A stretch of 9,624 bases of DNA, taken from positions 1 to 9,624 of the forward strand of contig DHXK01000156.1 in NCBI GenBank assembly GCA_002413665.1, read 5' to 3'. The stretch comes from Legionellales bacterium UBA5158. Lineage in GTDB: Bacteria; Pseudomonadota; Gammaproteobacteria; DSM-16500. Every line of letters begins with the position of its first letter. Position 1 is the first letter of the stretch. A program made the position numbers and the translations under genes. Below the pieces are notes generated by a model, which searched no databases, was not told the DNA's origin, and worked only from the letters and a program-made list of their open reading frames with translations. Below are positions 1 to 7,024 of the stretch, piece after piece.

Positions 1-2092
1 GATAGTGAAGGCTATGAATAAAGCTGATGCTTTATATCTGGCGACTGATGCGGATCGCGAAGGTGAAGCCATTTCTTGGCATATTTATGAAATTTTACGT
101 GAAAGAGAATTGCTGACAAACAAACCTGTCAAGCGAGTTGTTTTTCATGAAATCACTAAAACTGCTGTGCAAGCCGCACTAGATAATCCTCGTGATATTT
201 CCATGGCACTAGTGAACGCACAACAGGCACGCCGTGCGTTAGATTATTTAGTAGGATTTAATTTATCCCCTTTGCTATGGCGTAAAATTCGTCGTGGTCT
301 TTCTGCTGGTCGTGTACAAAGTCCTGCGTTAAGAATGATAGTGGAACGCGAAGAAGAAATTGAAAAATTTGAAAAACAAGAATATTGGGATATCGCAGCG
401 TTAACATCCGCGCACAAGCAAGCTTTCACCGCCAAGCTAACAATTTTCAAAGGCGTCAAGCAAGAACAATTTACGATTACAAACTCAGAGCAAGCCGAAG
501 CTGCAAAAAAAGTTTTAATTAAAGCAGCGAAAGGAAAGTTAGTTGTCACCAAAGTAGACAAAAAACAACGTAAGCGTAATCCTACCGCGCCATTTATCAC
601 CTCTACTATGCAACAAGAAGCTGCACGTAAAATTGGTTTCACCGCTCAACGCACTATGCGTACCGCACAACAATTATATGAAGGTATCGATGTAGGCGGA
701 GGGGCAGTCGGTTTAATCAGTTATATGCGTACTGACTCTGTCAATTTAGCCGCAGAAGCGCTTGCAGAAATTCGTGAATTTATTGCTGAGCGATACGGTA
801 AAAATAATGTGCCGGATGAGTCGCGAGTCTATAAAACAAGAGCCAAGAATGCACAAGAAGCACATGAAGCTATTCGGCCTACTTCTGTGTACCGTACGCC
901 TGAATCCGTTAAAGAATTTTTAAGTATTGAGCAATTTAAACTTTATGATTTAATTTGGAAACGTACCGTTGCTTGCCAAATGATACACGCCACATTTGAT
1001 ACGGTGGCAGTAGATTTGGCGTGTGGCAAAGATAATAATTTCCGCGCAAATGGATCTGTGATTACTGATCCTGGTTTCATGCATGTGTATCAAGAAGGGC
1101 ATGACGATAAAAAACCTGAGCAAGATGAAGAGCGTCTTTTGCCTCCGTTAAAAGAAGGTGAAGAAATTGATTTAGAGGCAGTTGAATGTAATCAACATTT
1201 TACTGAGCCACCACCCCGCTTCTCAGAAGCAACCTTAATTAAAGCATTAGAAGAGCATGGCATAGGCCGTCCTTCTACCTATGCAGCGATTATTTATACT
1301 TTGCAACATCGTGAATATGTCATATTAGAAACAAAACGTTTTCATCCTACTGATGTTGGTCGTATTGTTAATCAATTTTTAACAAAATATTTTACGCAAT
1401 ATGTTGATTATAGTTTTACTGCAAATTTAGAAGATGAGTTAGACGAAATCGCTCGCGGTGAAAAAGAATGGATTCCGTTATTAGAGCATTTTTGGTCGCC
1501 CTTCAAACATTTAGTTGATGAAATCATGGAAACTGTTCAACGTAAAGATGTAACACAAGAAGCAATCGATGAAAAGTGCCCGCAATGTGGATTGCCTTTG
1601 TCTATACGTTTAGGCAAGCATAGTCGTTTCATAGGCTGCACAGGTTATCCAGAATGTAACTACACACGCAGCGTCGATGAAGATGCCGAGAGCGCCTCAA
1701 AGCCTGAGTTAGTCGAAGGAAGAACTTGTCCGAAATGTGAGTCACCTTTGCAAATAAAAGTGGGTCGCTACGGTAAATTTATTGGTTGTACTAATTACCC
1801 TAACTGCAAACATCTAGAATCGTTGATTAAACCGTTAGACACAGGTGTTGATTGTCCTGAGTGTAATCAAGGTAAAATGCTGCAAAGAAAGTCTAGATAC
1901 GGCAAAATATTTTATTCTTGTGCGCGTTATCCTGATTGTAAATACGCTCTTTGGAATGAACCAATTGCAAAACCGTGTCCAACGTGTGCATGGCCTTTGC
2001 TTATGATCAAAACGACTAAACGTCGTGGTACTGAATTAGTTTGTCCGCATACTCCTTGTGATTTCACATTACCGTATGAAAAGCCTGAGTAA
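1..2092 (+). CDS. topA: DNA topoisomerase I, 5'-truncated by the window edge
   Basis: Type IA topoisomerase that relaxes negative supercoils by cutting one strand through a 5'-phosphotyrosine link. The frame is open at the left edge (first full codon at 2), so about the first 95 residues are missing compared with the E. coli enzyme. Numbering from the GTG at 5, the TOPRIM acidic triad DxDxE lies at about D15, D17 and E19 in ATDADREGEA. The catalytic tyrosine is Y240 in SYMRTDS, and the conserved GIGRPSTYA block follows in the core. The C-terminal tail carries four Cys-rich zinc-ribbon-like modules starting near residues 525, 575, 617 and 658, as expected for proteobacterial TopA. The gene ends in TAA at 2090-2092 and looks intact and ordinary. 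It forms the left housekeeping border of the accessory block. The internal GTG and ATG codons near position 5 are not the real start. Confidence 0.97.
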   Translation, partial: IVKAMNKADALYLATDADREGEAISWHIYEILRERELLTNKPVKRVVFHEITKTAVQAALDNPRDISMALVNAQQARRALDYLVGFNLSPLLWRKIRRGLSAGRVQSPALRMIVEREEEIEKFEKQEYWDIAALTSAHKQAFTAKLTIFKGVKQEQFTITNSEQAEAAKKVLIKAAKGKLVVTKVDKKQRKRNPTAPFITSTMQQEAARKIGFTAQRTMRTAQQLYEGIDVGGGAVGLISYMRTDSVNLAAEALAEIREFIAERYGKNNVPDESRVYKTRAKNAQEAHEAIRPTSVYRTPESVKEFLSIEQFKLYDLIWKRTVACQMIHATFDTVAVDLACGKDNNFRANGSVITDPGFMHVYQEGHDDKKPEQDEERLLPPLKEGEEIDLEAVECNQHFTEPPPRFSEATLIKALEEHGIGRPSTYAAIIYTLQHREYVILETKRFHPTDVGRIVNQFLTKYFTQYVDYSFTANLEDELDEIARGEKEWIPLLEHFWSPFKHLVDEIMETVQRKDVTQEAIDEKCPQCGLPLSIRLGKHSRFIGCTGYPECNYTRSVDEDAESASKPELVEGRTCPKCESPLQIKVGRYGKFIGCTNYPNCKHLESLIKPLDTGVDCPECNQGKMLQRKSRYGKIFYSCARYPDCKYALWNEPIAKPCPTCAWPLLMIKTTKRRGTELVCPHTPCDFTLPYEKPE

Positions 2093-2117
2093 TATCTCCT
2101 CTTCTTAGTGCCATTTT

Positions 2118-2145
2118 AAAAAAGCTCCTCTCTTTTCAGAGAGGA
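2118..2145 (-). terminator. Rho-independent terminator facing leftward
   Basis: Read on the minus strand, an 8-bp stem (TCCTCTCT / AGAGAGGA) closes a GAAA tetraloop and is followed, after GC, by six Ts (2123-2118). On the plus strand the same hairpin has no immediate T-run, only a loose T-rich stretch about 10-25 nt later, so it is at best a weak terminator for topA, which ends at 2092. The obvious minus-strand client is the 3443-4720/2514-3410 operon, but its last stop is about 370 nt away, so that transcript would run antisense through the broken gene at 2188-2496. Confidence 0.65.
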
Positions 2146-2187
2146 TAGCTGCTCATTTATTTATTCTTTTTTAAAGAGGAATTCATA

Positions 2188-2496
2188 ATGCTATCAGAAG
2201 CAATCCAAAGCGCTTTTGAAGAAATATTTAAAGGCATGCCTTCACCTAATAAACTAGCAAAAGAATGTTTAGCTGCATTGTAGGGTTATTCTGTCACAGT
2301 GGATGATGGAGTGGGTGGATTAGATTCTTCTTTGGGGTTGCTTTCTGCACGTTCGAGACCTGCTATTGTTACAATGATGAATTCTATTTTGAATATAAAA
2401 AATGACTTATCAATTTTCAAAAAAATGCGTCGTGATTATTTTAATTTTATTTTAAACGAAGATCCCAAAGATGAAGTACGTCCAGTTTCCGCATAG
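2188..2496 (+). pseudogene. small unknown gene interrupted by an in-frame TAG
   Basis: A Shine-Dalgarno AGAGGA at 2175-2180 sits 7 nt before an ATG at 2188. The frame runs 31 codons (MLSEAIQSAFEEIFKG...CLAAL), meets TAG at 2281-2283, then stays open in the same frame for 70 more codons to TAG at 2494-2496. Without the TAG it would be a 102-residue protein. The downstream part could only start at GTG 2299, which has no good ribosome binding site, so a nonsense mutation in a once-intact gene is the simplest reading. Readthrough, or a genuine 31-residue peptide, cannot be excluded. The second half has a helical, basic stretch (FKKMRRDYFNFIL) and an acidic tail ending RPVSA. I do not recognise the family. 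It is convergent with the gene at 2514-3410, 17 bp apart. Confidence 0.6.
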
Positions 2497-2513
2497 CTAA
2501 GTTTTTTTAATAT

Positions 2514-3410
2514 TTATTTTTTAATATTATTAGGTCGTATTAGGTTATACACTTTGCTTCTGACTGAGTTACGTAGATCAACATGAGGAGTGATTGTGTT
2601 ATTGACGTGCTTAAATATGTAAGCGTTTGCTGAAACCAAATCGTCAAATCCAAAAATCTTTAATCCTTCTTCTCCACAAATAACTTTAACAGCATCTGTG
2701 TTTCGAGAGAGATTTTTATAAGAAGACAATTCTTTAGCCCATAAAAAATGTATCGCTGCAGTCTCATGATAAAGTTGTGATTGATTTAAGTTATCAACTT
2801 CACCTTTATTCGCAATGTAATTACCTATATTGATTAAGGTCCATGCAGCATGCATATAGCCTATACCCCAGTATAAGTTACAGATTCGAGAGACATCTTT
2901 AAAAAAAATAGTTTTTTCATCTGCAGTAGCAGAATTATTTTTGATCTTTATTTCATTGTAAGCAATTCGATTTTGTAATGCATGAAACATCCCGTAATCA
3001 CAAGATTTGTCTAAATAAATAGAAGACAGCTGAGGAGAACTATTTTCCAGCAAGTGTGATTGAGTCAGAAAATAAGCTCCCAGGTACTGACTAAGGGTGG
3101 TAACTTCTTCTCGATCGATCGATATTATTTTATCACCCTGGTAGCTCATTTCCTTCAATAGTGCAGCCCAAGTTTTCGTATGAATGGAATTTTCGTTTTC
3201 ACATAGTGCTTTTAAAAAGGGGTGATTCATGCAAATTTTATAGATGACTAGAGGAGTAAGCATACTTAATTTTTTTTCGAGATTGTCTGTTAAATTAGAA
3301 TCAAAAAGATTTTTAAGCTGTGAAAATATTTCATTAGATTCAAGATTCATTCCATCTAATTCGGCTAATAGTGTTTTTTTGTGATCTTCAGTGGCCTCAT
3401 TATAAAACAT
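2514..3410 (-). CDS. helical protein of unknown function, paralogue of the 7025-7990 product
   Basis: Encodes 298 aa from ATG 3410. The frame is open to a TTG at 3425, but that TTG lies inside the G-rich ribosome-binding tract (GGGGGCGG, about 5 nt before the ATG), so the ATG is the better start. The protein is clearly homologous to the 321-aa product at 7025-7990. Shared blocks in order are: L-x-x-C followed by W near residues 66-81; QGxxIxxID and TLxQYLG near 91-111; FxALxxRxxxNxxKI; WxxGYxHxAxxLxxxGN; and VIC followed by FxF, L and YI near the C-terminus. It appears entirely helical, with a TPR-like feel in the WxxGYxHAA region, and shows no signal peptide or membrane segment. It is the second gene of a minus operon, 32 nt after the 425-aa gene. 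From memory it may belong to a Legionellales DUF family such as DUF5630; this is unverified. No function is assigned. Confidence 0.85.
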   Translation of the reverse strand: MFYNEATEDHKKTLLAELDGMNLESNEIFSQLKNLFDSNLTDNLEKKLSMLTPLVIYKICMNHPFLKALCENENSIHTKTWAALLKEMSYQGDKIISIDREEVTTLSQYLGAYFLTQSHLLENSSPQLSSIYLDKSCDYGMFHALQNRIAYNEIKIKNNSATADEKTIFFKDVSRICNLYWGIGYMHAAWTLINIGNYIANKGEVDNLNQSQLYHETAAIHFLWAKELSSYKNLSRNTDAVKVICGEEGLKIFGFDDLVSANAYIFKHVNNTITPHVDLRNSVRSKVYNLIRPNNIKK

Positions 3411-3442
3411 TTTTTCCGCCCCCAAATATCAACATAAAATGT

Positions 3443-4720
3443 TTATCCTGCACTGAAGCCAGATCTAGGTCTTGTTGGCTCTGGGGCAATCTCGGTTTTG
3501 AGTTCAAGTTCATGTTCTTTAATTGAATTCAATGTAACGGCAGCAGCTGGAACGTATTTTTCTGGCGGGCTAATCCCATGAATTTCAGTTTGTAACCCAG
3601 AGTAGAATTCATGCGGTGTTTCTTTTTCTAATTTTTTGCTTAATCTTGCTTGTATATCTTCAAAAGCTTGATGAATGATTAAAGGGCTGGAATCTTTATC
3701 GATATGTTTAATATAATCCTTAAAATCCTTAAGTCCTTTTGGTAGTACAGTATCTGGATTAGAATTAAAAAAAGAAGATTGAGTGCTGGCAATCTTTACA
3801 TTATCTTTCAAATCCATTAAGAATTTTCTTTTCTCTTCAAGTAAAGGTAATTCTTGATAAGGGAAGCATGTAATGCATTGTTTTAAATTTTTTTCGGTTT
3901 CCCCGCCAATAGTTGCAGCCAATTTTGCTATTTGATGAAAATGCAATTCACTATTATTGGGGTCACTTTGCAGAGTGTTTAACAATGTTTTTAATTCTAC
4001 TATTTTTGCATCTTTTTTTTCTTGCCCATCAAATGAAAGTTTAATTTTATTAAGCACTGTTTCATGCTCAAGGCGTTTTATGTCAGTAGAAATCAGGTCA
4101 CGTATTAGATCTAAGGATGAAATAACAGGTGCCTTATCGTCATATACAACATTTACCAAATCCTTTAAATTGCTTATGATCTCTTCTTTGTTTTTGTTGT
4201 TATCTGCAATTAATTTATTTATTGCTAACCCAGCTACCGTGCTGGGGAGTAATGAGGTTTGATTAATTTTAGTAATGCCAATATCCATAGTTTGTAAAAA
4301 TGCATAAACGGCATGAGCACAATTTTGTGTGTTCAGTTTATATTTATTTCTATCTAGCATGCCAAAGCCTTCTGAGGCTTTAAGAAGATTTGATCGAGGA
4401 ATTTTTAAATTTATAGCGATCAGATTTTTTTCTCCGTAATGTTGTTTATCCCCATCAAATGATTTTTTATTGTCTTTTAGTAGGAAAGATTCATTTTTGT
4501 TTTCTGCAGTAACCTCTATAGAACCATAAGAAAGATATCCTTTGTCAGATTGTTTTAAATAGTTACGTCTTTCTTGAAGTGGTATTTGTTCAGTGTCAAA
4601 ACCAATTGCTACATGTCCAACAGCGTCAATAGTTCTACCTCTTAAAGTATTTTTACCACCGCTAAAGTAATAAACGGTGATATTAATGTCATCATCTTGT
4701 TGTCCGTTTTGTTTGGTCAT
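3443..4720 (-). CDS. protein with a circularly permuted papain/NlpC-P60-like domain; candidate secreted effector
   Basis: Encodes 425 aa from ATG 4720; the Shine-Dalgarno is weak. The first 150 residues match the layout of permuted papain-fold thiol hydrolases (NlpC/P60 superfamily, the group containing LRAT and YiiX): a histidine in VGHVAIGF (H36), then a YLSYGS strand (62-67), FxGDKxxYG (88-96), an ILE/LEU-rich strand (INLKIP), and YKLNTQNCAHAVYAFL with C134 as putative nucleophile. The order His-then-Cys is the hallmark of the permuted form; LRAT has the comparable NCEHFV. Residues about 165-370 are helical and charged. The tail (from about 385) is Pro/Glu-rich and ends RPRSGFSAG, with a Glu cluster about 12-24 residues from the end and Phe at -4, loosely like Dot/Icm secretion signals. 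The substrate could be a peptide, amide or lipid acyl bond and cannot be read. No signal peptide or membrane segment is visible. It leads a minus operon with the 298-aa gene. Confidence 0.8.
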   Translation of the reverse strand: MTKQNGQQDDDINITVYYFSGGKNTLRGRTIDAVGHVAIGFDTEQIPLQERRNYLKQSDKGYLSYGSIEVTAENKNESFLLKDNKKSFDGDKQHYGEKNLIAINLKIPRSNLLKASEGFGMLDRNKYKLNTQNCAHAVYAFLQTMDIGITKINQTSLLPSTVAGLAINKLIADNNKNKEEIISNLKDLVNVVYDDKAPVISSLDLIRDLISTDIKRLEHETVLNKIKLSFDGQEKKDAKIVELKTLLNTLQSDPNNSELHFHQIAKLAATIGGETEKNLKQCITCFPYQELPLLEEKRKFLMDLKDNVKIASTQSSFFNSNPDTVLPKGLKDFKDYIKHIDKDSSPLIIHQAFEDIQARLSKKLEKETPHEFYSGLQTEIHGISPPEKYVPAAAVTLNSIKEHELELKTEIAPEPTRPRSGFSAG

Positions 4721-4750
4721 AAACAGGTTTACTCTGTCTTTATAAAGCTA

Positions 4751-4756
4751 AGTATA
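4751..4756 (-). promoter_or_regulatory. -10-like TATACT box of the minus operon
   Basis: On the minus strand, GCTTATACTTAG places a TATACT hexamer 30 nt before the ATG at 4720. No good -35 hexamer lies 16-18 nt upstream, so the promoter may depend on an activator or on extended -10 contacts. The same box and spacing recur before the genes at 4988 and 6341. Confidence 0.45.
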
Positions 4757-4925
4757 AGCCAAATATAAATAATAGTACTTTAAAGGGTAGTGTTTATTTC
4801 ATGTTTAAAAATTAGTAAGTAAAAAGTGAAAAGAAGGAATGAAGAGTTCCATGCCGCAGTACCTTCTTCTGTTGCGCTAAAACTAAATATCTTAATTTGA
4901 ATGCTAAATTTATGAATGTACTCAG

Positions 4926-4955
4926 TTAACAAAAATAAAATCCTTAGCCTATACT
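4926..4955 (+). promoter_or_regulatory. sigma70-type promoter of the 385-aa gene
   Basis: TTAACA (4926-4931) and TATACT (4950-4955) are separated by 18 bp, each one base from consensus. This gives an expected transcript start near 4962 and a leader of about 26 nt before ATG 4988. It lies in the 267-bp divergent region (4721-4987), whose middle part, about 4780-4920, is AT-rich and holds only a weak long-loop inverted repeat (AAGAAGG 4831-4837 / CCTTCTT 4862-4868). Confidence 0.6.
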
Positions 4956-4987
4956 TAAGGTGACATTCTTTGAAAGAAAGGAATTTT

Positions 4988-6145
4988 ATGTATGCTCATG
5001 AGTTTACTTCATTTGATAAACATTTAGCATTTTGTCTTGATGGCTCGAATGCCACAGGATTGCTAAATCAAATCAATATTAAAAAAAACCTGTCTTCAAT
5101 TAATAGCTTGTCACGTGTTTTTGACAGTATTTCTCTTGCAGAAGATTTCCAGCAAGCGAATGACTTTCAGCAATTAAAAATGCATTTTAAAACGCTAATG
5201 TTCAATATAAAAAAAGAAATAGATGAGGCAGATCTCACTGATTTAGATGGGATATCTAAGTTTATAATTTCTCAACGAAATAAAAAAGAATTAGATCGTG
5301 TGCTTAATGAAACAGCTCTGTTAACCTGTCGTGAAATACTTAACAAAAATAAAATTAAAAAATTAATATTGGATACACTTAATCCATTGGGATTAAAAGA
5401 GATTTCCGACAGCTTAAAACTATTCAACAATAAAGATAGCGAAGAAATTGTTCAGCATCAAATACTCGCTAGTTATTTTAATATGTATCTGATTTCAAAT
5501 ATAATGAATCAAATTGTTGAAAATATAATGGATCCTATCGAACGAAACAAATATGAATGTAATATTCAAAACCGCATTCAGGAATTATCTAAAGATCAAA
5601 ATTTTTTTAGCGATCAATTAAGAATTGGGTATTTAATCAAAAAAGAACACAAAATAAAATCTTGTCTTTCTTATGCAATTTCTTATTTGAGTTCACACGG
5701 TCATAATGCAAAAAAATTAAAGCTAGTTAAAAGCAACTTTCCTGAGCTAAACAATGAATTTAACGCGAAAAAATCTCATAATCTTTTAATTAATTCTAAT
5801 GTTTTTGACGGTGACAAAATTTTAAAATATGTGGGAGATACTTCACCAGAATTAGCTATCGAAATTATTCATAGAATTAAATCTACTTTTCCAGTTCAGT
5901 ATGGGTATGCTGATGCTGGTATATTGATACATGAAAACTTATTGCCTAATTTAGATTTACAAAAAGAAGACAATTTTCTTTATGCAATCTATTTATTAAT
6001 TCGTTTAAATTTTGAAACTGAAGCGTATAAATTGCTGCAAAATGTCTTAGTAGATTTCGATATAATCGATGAGCAAAATATAAAAAAAGCTTTTCAAGAG
6101 CTAACGAAGAAACCAAATTCTGACTTTTCTATGCCAATAAGATAA
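4988..6145 (+). CDS. orphan helical protein of unknown function
   Basis: Encodes 385 aa from ATG 4988, preceded by AAGGA (4978-4982) at 5-nt spacing. The frame extends to a TTG at 4970 overlapping the ribosome-binding region, which I discount. I do not recognise a family. The sequence is Lys/Asn/Ile-rich and predicted mostly helical, without signal peptide or transmembrane helix. Residues about 50-115 are amphipathic and charged and could form a coiled coil. The C-terminal 100 residues (YADAGILIHENLLPN... FLYAIYLLIRLNFETEAYKLLQ) look like a helical-repeat, TPR-like segment. The codon choice is strongly AT-biased compared with topA, in keeping with acquired or fast-evolving DNA. It is transcribed alone from the promoter at 4926-4955, divergent from the permuted-papain operon. 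It ends FSMPIR, and I see no clear hairpin terminator behind it. Confidence 0.8.
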   Translation: MYAHEFTSFDKHLAFCLDGSNATGLLNQINIKKNLSSINSLSRVFDSISLAEDFQQANDFQQLKMHFKTLMFNIKKEIDEADLTDLDGISKFIISQRNKKELDRVLNETALLTCREILNKNKIKKLILDTLNPLGLKEISDSLKLFNNKDSEEIVQHQILASYFNMYLISNIMNQIVENIMDPIERNKYECNIQNRIQELSKDQNFFSDQLRIGYLIKKEHKIKSCLSYAISYLSSHGHNAKKLKLVKSNFPELNNEFNAKKSHNLLINSNVFDGDKILKYVGDTSPELAIEIIHRIKSTFPVQYGYADAGILIHENLLPNLDLQKEDNFLYAIYLLIRLNFETEAYKLLQNVLVDFDIIDEQNIKKAFQELTKKPNSDFSMPIR

Positions 6146-6301
6146 ATTTTGTAATTTCATTTTAAACCTGAGCCTATAAAAATCTTATTGTCGTCGGCGT
6201 TTATTCTATCCTCGTCAGCCATCATAATATGTTGATTTAAAAATAATATTTAGAATTTTTTTACTTCGTGGTATCAAGCAGGAATATCTCTAAATATGAG
6301 C

Positions 6302-6307
6302 TATACT
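6302..6307 (+). promoter_or_regulatory. -10-like TATACT box of the plus operon
   Basis: GCTATACTTTT puts TATACT 33 nt before ATG 6341, matching the box position of the two divergent genes upstream. A -35 hexamer is not evident. Because this box would lie downstream of the alternative ATG at 6296, it also argues for 6341 as the true start. The rest of the 6146-6301 spacer is AT-rich with nothing else I can support. Confidence 0.4.
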
Positions 6308-6340
6308 TTTATCAGTATCATACAAGATGAGGTAACTTAT

Positions 6341-6991
6341 ATGCCGCAACCAGAAGATAAAAAGGTTAAGAGCTATAAGGATGCTTTAATTTCGTCACTG
6401 CCCAAAAGTGAAAAGGTTAATGGCAAAGTTGAATTAGATTTTGTTCTCCAGTCAGTAGAGCCAATAGAAAATGACGAACATAAAATAGAACAGGTTGAGG
6501 GTCAAAGTGCCGTGTGGGATGTGTCTTCACTGTTACCACTACCCTCGCTCTACATGAAAGAAGTAGAGGTTAGACCGATGCCGGATAATGCTATAGTCAT
6601 GGATCTGCCTCAAAATTTCTTGCCGGATGATCCGGAACTCAATAAAGCGTATCGTGTAGATAGGCTAAATGCTTTTCCTCTTAGTGATCCAGGTCAGACT
6701 TTAAGAGAAGCTAAAATGGATGTTCGCAATGCACTAGGACGCACCATAAATAATGAACCTGTTGATCTTGGTGTTGACATGGGTAGTCCAACGTTAGCTG
6801 GACATGATAGTTATAGCCGAGCACTTTTATCTTCACTTATGTCAAGCAAGGAAGACATAATAAAAGAGACTTCAGCCGCACCTACTTATGTAGCGCCAAG
6901 CGTGTCAATGCGTGACCCAGGTCTAGATGTAGAAAATAATTTAAAACAAGATATTCAAAACGATGGTATTAGAGCAGGCGTACGAAAATAA
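6341..6991 (+). CDS. 216-aa, probably disordered protein with a repeated SYxxALxSSL motif
   Basis: The chosen start is ATG 6341, with GAGGT (6329-6333) 7 nt upstream. An in-frame ATG at 6296 would add 15 residues but has only AGGA at 12-nt spacing. The protein is rich in Pro, Asp, Glu and Ser, with few long hydrophobic stretches, no signal peptide and no membrane helix, and is probably largely unstructured. A short motif occurs twice, SYKDALISSLPKS (11-23) and SYSRALLSSLMSS (157-169), and may be an amphipathic helix that docks on a partner. The middle holds several PLP/LPxxxxPDDPE segments. The tail (YVAPSVSM... ENNLKQDI... IRAGVRK) loosely resembles the tail of the 425-aa permuted-papain protein. 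The next gene follows after 33 nt, so the two are probably co-transcribed. No family is recognised; an adaptor, chaperone-bound or secreted substrate role is speculation. Confidence 0.75.
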   Translation: MPQPEDKKVKSYKDALISSLPKSEKVNGKVELDFVLQSVEPIENDEHKIEQVEGQSAVWDVSSLLPLPSLYMKEVEVRPMPDNAIVMDLPQNFLPDDPELNKAYRVDRLNAFPLSDPGQTLREAKMDVRNALGRTINNEPVDLGVDMGSPTLAGHDSYSRALLSSLMSSKEDIIKETSAAPTYVAPSVSMRDPGLDVENNLKQDIQNDGIRAGVRK

Positions 6992-7013
6992 ATATTTTCA
7001 TAAGCTTGATCGT

Positions 7014-7018
7014 GGAGG
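7014..7018 (+). promoter_or_regulatory. ribosome binding site that decides a GTG start
   Basis: GGAGG at 7014-7018 abuts the ATG at 7019 with no spacer, which cannot work for that ATG, but lies 6 nt before the in-frame GTG at 7025. The GTG is therefore the likely start of the following gene. Confidence 0.7.
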
Positions 7019-7024
7019 ATGATA

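Noticed and set aside
244..642. 132-codon minus-strand frame inside topA
   Set aside because: Antisense shadow of the conserved TopA coding sequence.
2507..2528. Two TTAATATT elements resembling PmrA half-sites
   Set aside because: They are spaced 14 bp apart instead of 11 and lie at the 3' junction of convergent genes, not at a promoter.
3111..3123. TCGA-type simple repeat (TCGATCGATCGAT)
   Set aside because: It lies within codons for SIDRE in the 298-aa gene and has no sign of separate function.
3957..4262. 101-codon plus-strand frame inside the permuted-papain gene
   Set aside because: Antisense shadow; the minus frame has family-like motifs and operon context.
4839..4880. Tiny reading frame MKSSMPQYLLLLR in the divergent promoter region, possibly a leader peptide
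   Set aside because: The AAGGA abuts the ATG with no spacer, there is no attenuator structure with a T-run, and the next gene has its own promoter further downstream.
4925..4939. CpxR-like box GTTAA-N5-ATAAA overlapping the -35 of the 385-aa gene
   Set aside because: Eight of ten bases match GTAAA-N5-GTAAA, but this is weak evidence in such AT-rich sequence.
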